From Aeromonas sanarellii (GTDB taxonomy: Bacteria > Pseudomonadota > Gammaproteobacteria > Enterobacterales > Aeromonadaceae): a DNA stretch of 51,261 nt. The notes under the pieces were generated by a model, which had not been told where the DNA came from, ran no database searches, and saw only the letters and a program-made list of their open reading frames with translations. Made by a program: the position numbers and the translations under genes. Of the stretch, positions 48,983-51,261 are shown in pieces; positions within the stretch are counted from its first letter, which is position 1; each line of letters opens with the position of its first letter. The stretch covers positions 1 through 51,261 of the forward strand of contig NZ_CDBN01000033.1 in assembly GCF_000820085.1 (NCBI RefSeq), given 5' to 3'.

Positions 48983-49846
48983 ATGAAGTCATTGTTCAGA
49001 CGTTCGTCCCCCAGCCATCAGGTCGGACTCCTGCTGGCCAGCGATCGCATCCTGCTGGCCAGCACGGGGCCCGCGCCCGTGTTTACCAGCCGCGCCGTCA
49101 ATGGTCCTCACGAGTGGTCCAGGGCCCTGGCAGAGCTGTTTTCCCAGCATGGGTTGGCCAAGTCTAAGGTGCGGGTGGCCCTGGCCGCCAGCCTTTATCA
49201 GCAGATCCAGATCGACAAGCCCGCCGTGCCCGATGCCGAGATGGCGGGGGCCCTGCCCTGGGCCGTCAAGGACTTCGTCACCGACCCCGTGCTGCAGCTC
49301 GCCATGGATTACGTGGATCTGCCGACCCCCCCTGCGGGCCGCCCGAGGATCAACGTGATCTGCGTGCCGAAGAGCCGGATACAGCAGGTGGCGGATGCGG
49401 TCAACGGCGTGGCCACCCTGGCCGCCATCGTCAGCGACGAGCTGGCCATGACGGCCCTCTACGAGGAGGATCAGGCGGTCCGCATGCTGCTCTGGCAACC
49501 CAGGGGACAGGAGCTGCAACTGCTGGTCTTCCATCGGGGCGGCCTCTGCTTCTCACGCCAGCTGCGCGGCTTTGCCGTCCTCACCGGCCCCCGTGAGCCC
49601 GAAGACGAGCTGCTCGACGCGCTGGCGCTGGAGCTTCAGCGCTCCATCGACTATCTGGCCGGCCATCTCAAGCTGCCGGAGCCGGGCCAGTTGCAGCTCG
49701 CGATCGCCTCCTCCGCCATGGGGCTGCTGGTCCGCTACCTGGAGCAGGCCTTCGGCTTCCCGGTGTCGGCCATGGCCAACAAGGCGGTGCTGGCCGGGGT
49801 GGAGTACCTCAGTGCCTATGGCGCCGCCCTGGGCAGGAGCGAATGA
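48983..49846 (+). CDS. mshI: MSHA biogenesis protein MshI (PilM-like)
   Basis: A 287-residue protein of the MshI/PilM type, with the actin-like fold inferred from family (VGLLLASDRILLAST; LPWAVKDFVTDPVLQLAMDYVDLP). In type IV pilus systems PilM-like proteins lie in the cytoplasm and bind the N-terminal tail of PilN-like partners. The ATG at 48983 has AGGTG 9 bp upstream; a GTG at 48971 is also in frame. The stop overlaps the next gene by 4 bp (ATGA), so the genes form one operon continuing to the window end. Confidence 0.85.
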   Translation: MKSLFRRSSPSHQVGLLLASDRILLASTGPAPVFTSRAVNGPHEWSRALAELFSQHGLAKSKVRVALAASLYQQIQIDKPAVPDAEMAGALPWAVKDFVTDPVLQLAMDYVDLPTPPAGRPRINVICVPKSRIQQVADAVNGVATLAAIVSDELAMTALYEEDQAVRMLLWQPRGQELQLLVFHRGGLCFSRQLRGFAVLTGPREPEDELLDALALELQRSIDYLAGHLKLPEPGQLQLAIASSAMGLLVRYLEQAFGFPVSAMANKAVLAGVEYLSAYGAALGRSE

Positions 49847-50439
49847 TGAAACACCATATCAACCTCTATGGCGCCGAGTTCAGACCCAGGCGCCTGTGGG
49901 CCAGCCTCCCCCAGATGAGCCTGGTCTGGGGCGGCGTGCTGCTGTTGTTGCTGGCGGCCACCCTCTTCTATGGCTGGCAACAGCAGGGCCTGGACCGTGA
50001 ATTGGCTGGCGTGCGGGCACAGCTCGAGGTGCAGCGCGGCGAGGCCAGGCGGCTGGATGCCGAGCTGGCCCGTCATCAGGCGGATGCCGGGTTGCAGCAG
50101 CAACTGGCCGACAAGCGGGAGGAGCTGGGCGCCAAGCAGGCGCTGATGCAGCAGCTTGGCAGCCTCTCCCTGCAAAAATCCCGGGGCTATGCGGGCGTGA
50201 TGGCGGATCTCGCCCGCCTGCGGGATGCCCGCCTCTCCCTGCAGCGGATCGAGATAAGCGATGGGCGGATCAATCTCTCCGGGGTGGCCGAACGCAGCCA
50301 GGACGTGCCCGCCTGGGTGAATCGCTTCAAGCAGACCCCGACCCTGGCGGGGGCGCAGTTTGGCGAGCTCACCCTGAGTCGGGACAAGGAGGGCCGGCTG
50401 GCCTTCCAGCTCAGTGGCATAGCGCGGGAGGCCCCCTGA
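49843..50439 (+). CDS. MSHA biogenesis PilN-like protein (MshI2 type)
   Basis: A 198-residue bitopic membrane protein with a short cytoplasmic tail HHINLYGAEFRPRR (PilN-type INL motif), one helix (about 28-47), a periplasmic coiled coil (about 50-120, rich in L, A, Q, E, R) and a small ferredoxin-like C-terminal domain. It should bridge MshI in the cytoplasm to MshJ in the periplasm. The ATGs at 49843 and 49846 are both possible; AGGAG spacing favours the second. Its stop overlaps mshJ by TGATG. Confidence 0.8.
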   Translation: MMKHHINLYGAEFRPRRLWASLPQMSLVWGGVLLLLLAATLFYGWQQQGLDRELAGVRAQLEVQRGEARRLDAELARHQADAGLQQQLADKREELGAKQALMQQLGSLSLQKSRGYAGVMADLARLRDARLSLQRIEISDGRINLSGVAERSQDVPAWVNRFKQTPTLAGAQFGELTLSRDKEGRLAFQLSGIAREAP

Positions 50440-51086
50440 TGGAGATGAAGGCACAGTGGCAGGGGTGGGCGACCCGGATCGCCGCCCTCAGCCTGCGGGA
50501 GCGGATCCTGATCCTGCTGACGGGGGTCATCCTGCTGGGCGCTCTCGGCGTCTATGGCTGGCTGGAGACCGCCGATACCCGCCTGAACCAGGATCGCCAG
50601 GCTCTGATGGCGGCGCAGCGGGATCTGGAGATCCTGACCCTGGAGAACCAGGGCAAGCAGGCCCGGCTGGGGCGGGATCCCAACGCCCGGGTGCGCGAGC
50701 AGCTGGCCGGCGTGCAGGCGTCCCTCGACCAGCTGGATGGGCAGTTGCTGGCCCAGACGGTGGATCTGATCCCGGCCCGGGAGATGCCGGCGGTGCTGGA
50801 GGCCCTGTTGTCTCGCTCCGCCAACCTGCATATGCTGGCGCTGACCTCCCTCAAACCCGAGCCGCTGATGGCCGGCGAGCAGCGCGTCAACCTGTTCAGG
50901 CACGGGATCCGGCTCCAGCTGGAGGGGGGCTATTTCGATGTCTACCAGTACCTGAAGGCGCTGGAGGCACTGCCCCGTCACTTCTACTGGAAGGGCTTCG
51001 ACTACAGGGTGGTCGAGTACCCCAAGGCGGCGGTGGCGATGGAGATCTACACCCTCAGCACCAGCAAGGAGTTTATCCGTGGTTAA
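50439..51086 (+). CDS. mshJ: MSHA biogenesis protein MshJ (PilO/GspM-like)
   Basis: A 215-residue bitopic protein: an N-terminal helix (RERILILLTGVILLGALGVYGWLE, about 23-43), a coiled coil (about 50-105) and a C-terminal domain ending PLMAGEQRVNLFRHGIRLQLEGGYFDVYQYLKALEALPRHFYWKGFDYRV, typical of MshJ/PilO. It forms the inner membrane alignment complex with the PilN-like protein. It is coupled by one-base and 8-base overlaps to the genes on either side. Confidence 0.85.
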   Translation: MEMKAQWQGWATRIAALSLRERILILLTGVILLGALGVYGWLETADTRLNQDRQALMAAQRDLEILTLENQGKQARLGRDPNARVREQLAGVQASLDQLDGQLLAQTVDLIPAREMPAVLEALLSRSANLHMLALTSLKPEPLMAGEQRVNLFRHGIRLQLEGGYFDVYQYLKALEALPRHFYWKGFDYRVVEYPKAAVAMEIYTLSTSKEFIRG

Positions 51087-51261
51087 GCGGCATATCGGCG
51101 GGACGGGATCCCGCGCCCTCCCGTCCTGGCGCTGGCTGGCCCTGTGGGGCTGTCTGCTGGTCCCCCTGGCCCAGGCGGAGGTGCTGCAGGATCCCACGGC
51201 TCCCCTGGCCGGCACGGCGCAGGCGGCGAGCGCGAGCAAGGGGGCCGGCCTGCCCCGCCTG
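51079..51261 (+). CDS. mshK: MSHA biogenesis protein MshK, 5' part only
   Basis: The first 61 codons, cut by the window end. The GTG start lies inside the end of mshJ, overlapping by 8 bp. It encodes a basic start, a hydrophobic signal segment (WLALWGCLLVPLAQAE) and the DPTAPLAG motif of the small periplasmic MshK/PilP-like proteins. Its place after mshJ matches the Vibrio msh order. Identification rests on the motif and the order. Confidence 0.75.
   Translation, partial: MVKRHIGGTGSRALPSWRWLALWGCLLVPLAQAEVLQDPTAPLAGTAQAASASKGAGLPRL

Overview
The window is chromosomal DNA of a high-GC gammaproteobacterium, most likely an Aeromonas. This is inferred from the gene set and order (fabR-yijD, rsmD diverging from ftsY-ftsE-ftsX-rpoH, hut operon, csrD beside MSHA pilus genes), from protein sequences recalled from the E. 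coli and Vibrio homologues, and from the strong G/C preference at third codon positions. No rRNA, tRNA or CRISPR array was recognised. The only mobile element is a broken IS1595-type insertion sequence at the left edge.

Layout. 1-1500: IS1595-like element, then on the minus strand a CsrB-type regulatory RNA. 1.8-7 kb: WYL regulator, kefG-kefB-sirB2 operon, and a small DUF411 copper-type operon. 7.3-14.7 kb: exported oligopeptidase B, a two-gene TAXI-TRAP transporter, a 52-residue small protein and a YhhN membrane protein. 14.8-20.2 kb: EmrAB-type efflux pair with divergent LysR regulator, DUF2007 protein, dicarboxylate symporter. 20.4-26.4 kb: yecH, yhgN, LysR, short TatA-like protein, yfcZ, mltF-like transglycosylase, PLD-type cardiolipin synthase. 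26.8-29.1 kb: fatty acid desaturase facing fabR-yijD with a FabR-type operator between. 29.1-35.3 kb: yhhL-rsmD, ftsYEX, rpoH. 35.4-42.4 kb: carbonic anhydrase, hutC, hutIGUH. 42.5-47.9 kb: chaA, a CSS-EAL phosphodiesterase, csrD. 47.9 kb to the end: a D-cysteine desulfhydrase-like gene and the start of the MSHA pilus cluster (mshI, a PilN-like gene, mshJ, partial mshK).

Genes that work together. The Csr circuit appears twice: a CsrB-like sponge RNA near the left end and csrD, whose E. coli homologue promotes CsrB/CsrC decay, near the right. HutC operators flank the hutC-hutI junction. FabR probably controls the adjacent desaturase. ftsY-ftsE-ftsX-rpoH keeps the enterobacterial order.

The most unusual signal is a recurring structural one. 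At five gene borders (DUF2007 5' end, rsmD 3' end, ftsX 5' end, chaA 3' end, EAL gene 3' end; possibly ftsE 5' end as a sixth) a diverged extra copy of about 50-100 bp of the gene's terminal segment lies directly outside the intact gene. In several of these the copies differ mainly by synonymous or conservative changes and keep the stop codon. They therefore look like ends of once-functional alleles left behind by recombinational gene replacement, more than decayed tandem duplicates. In ftsE-ftsX the relic forms a 32-codon ORF joined to both neighbours by TGATG overlaps. Four unassigned structured RNA candidates with strong intrinsic terminators are also reported.
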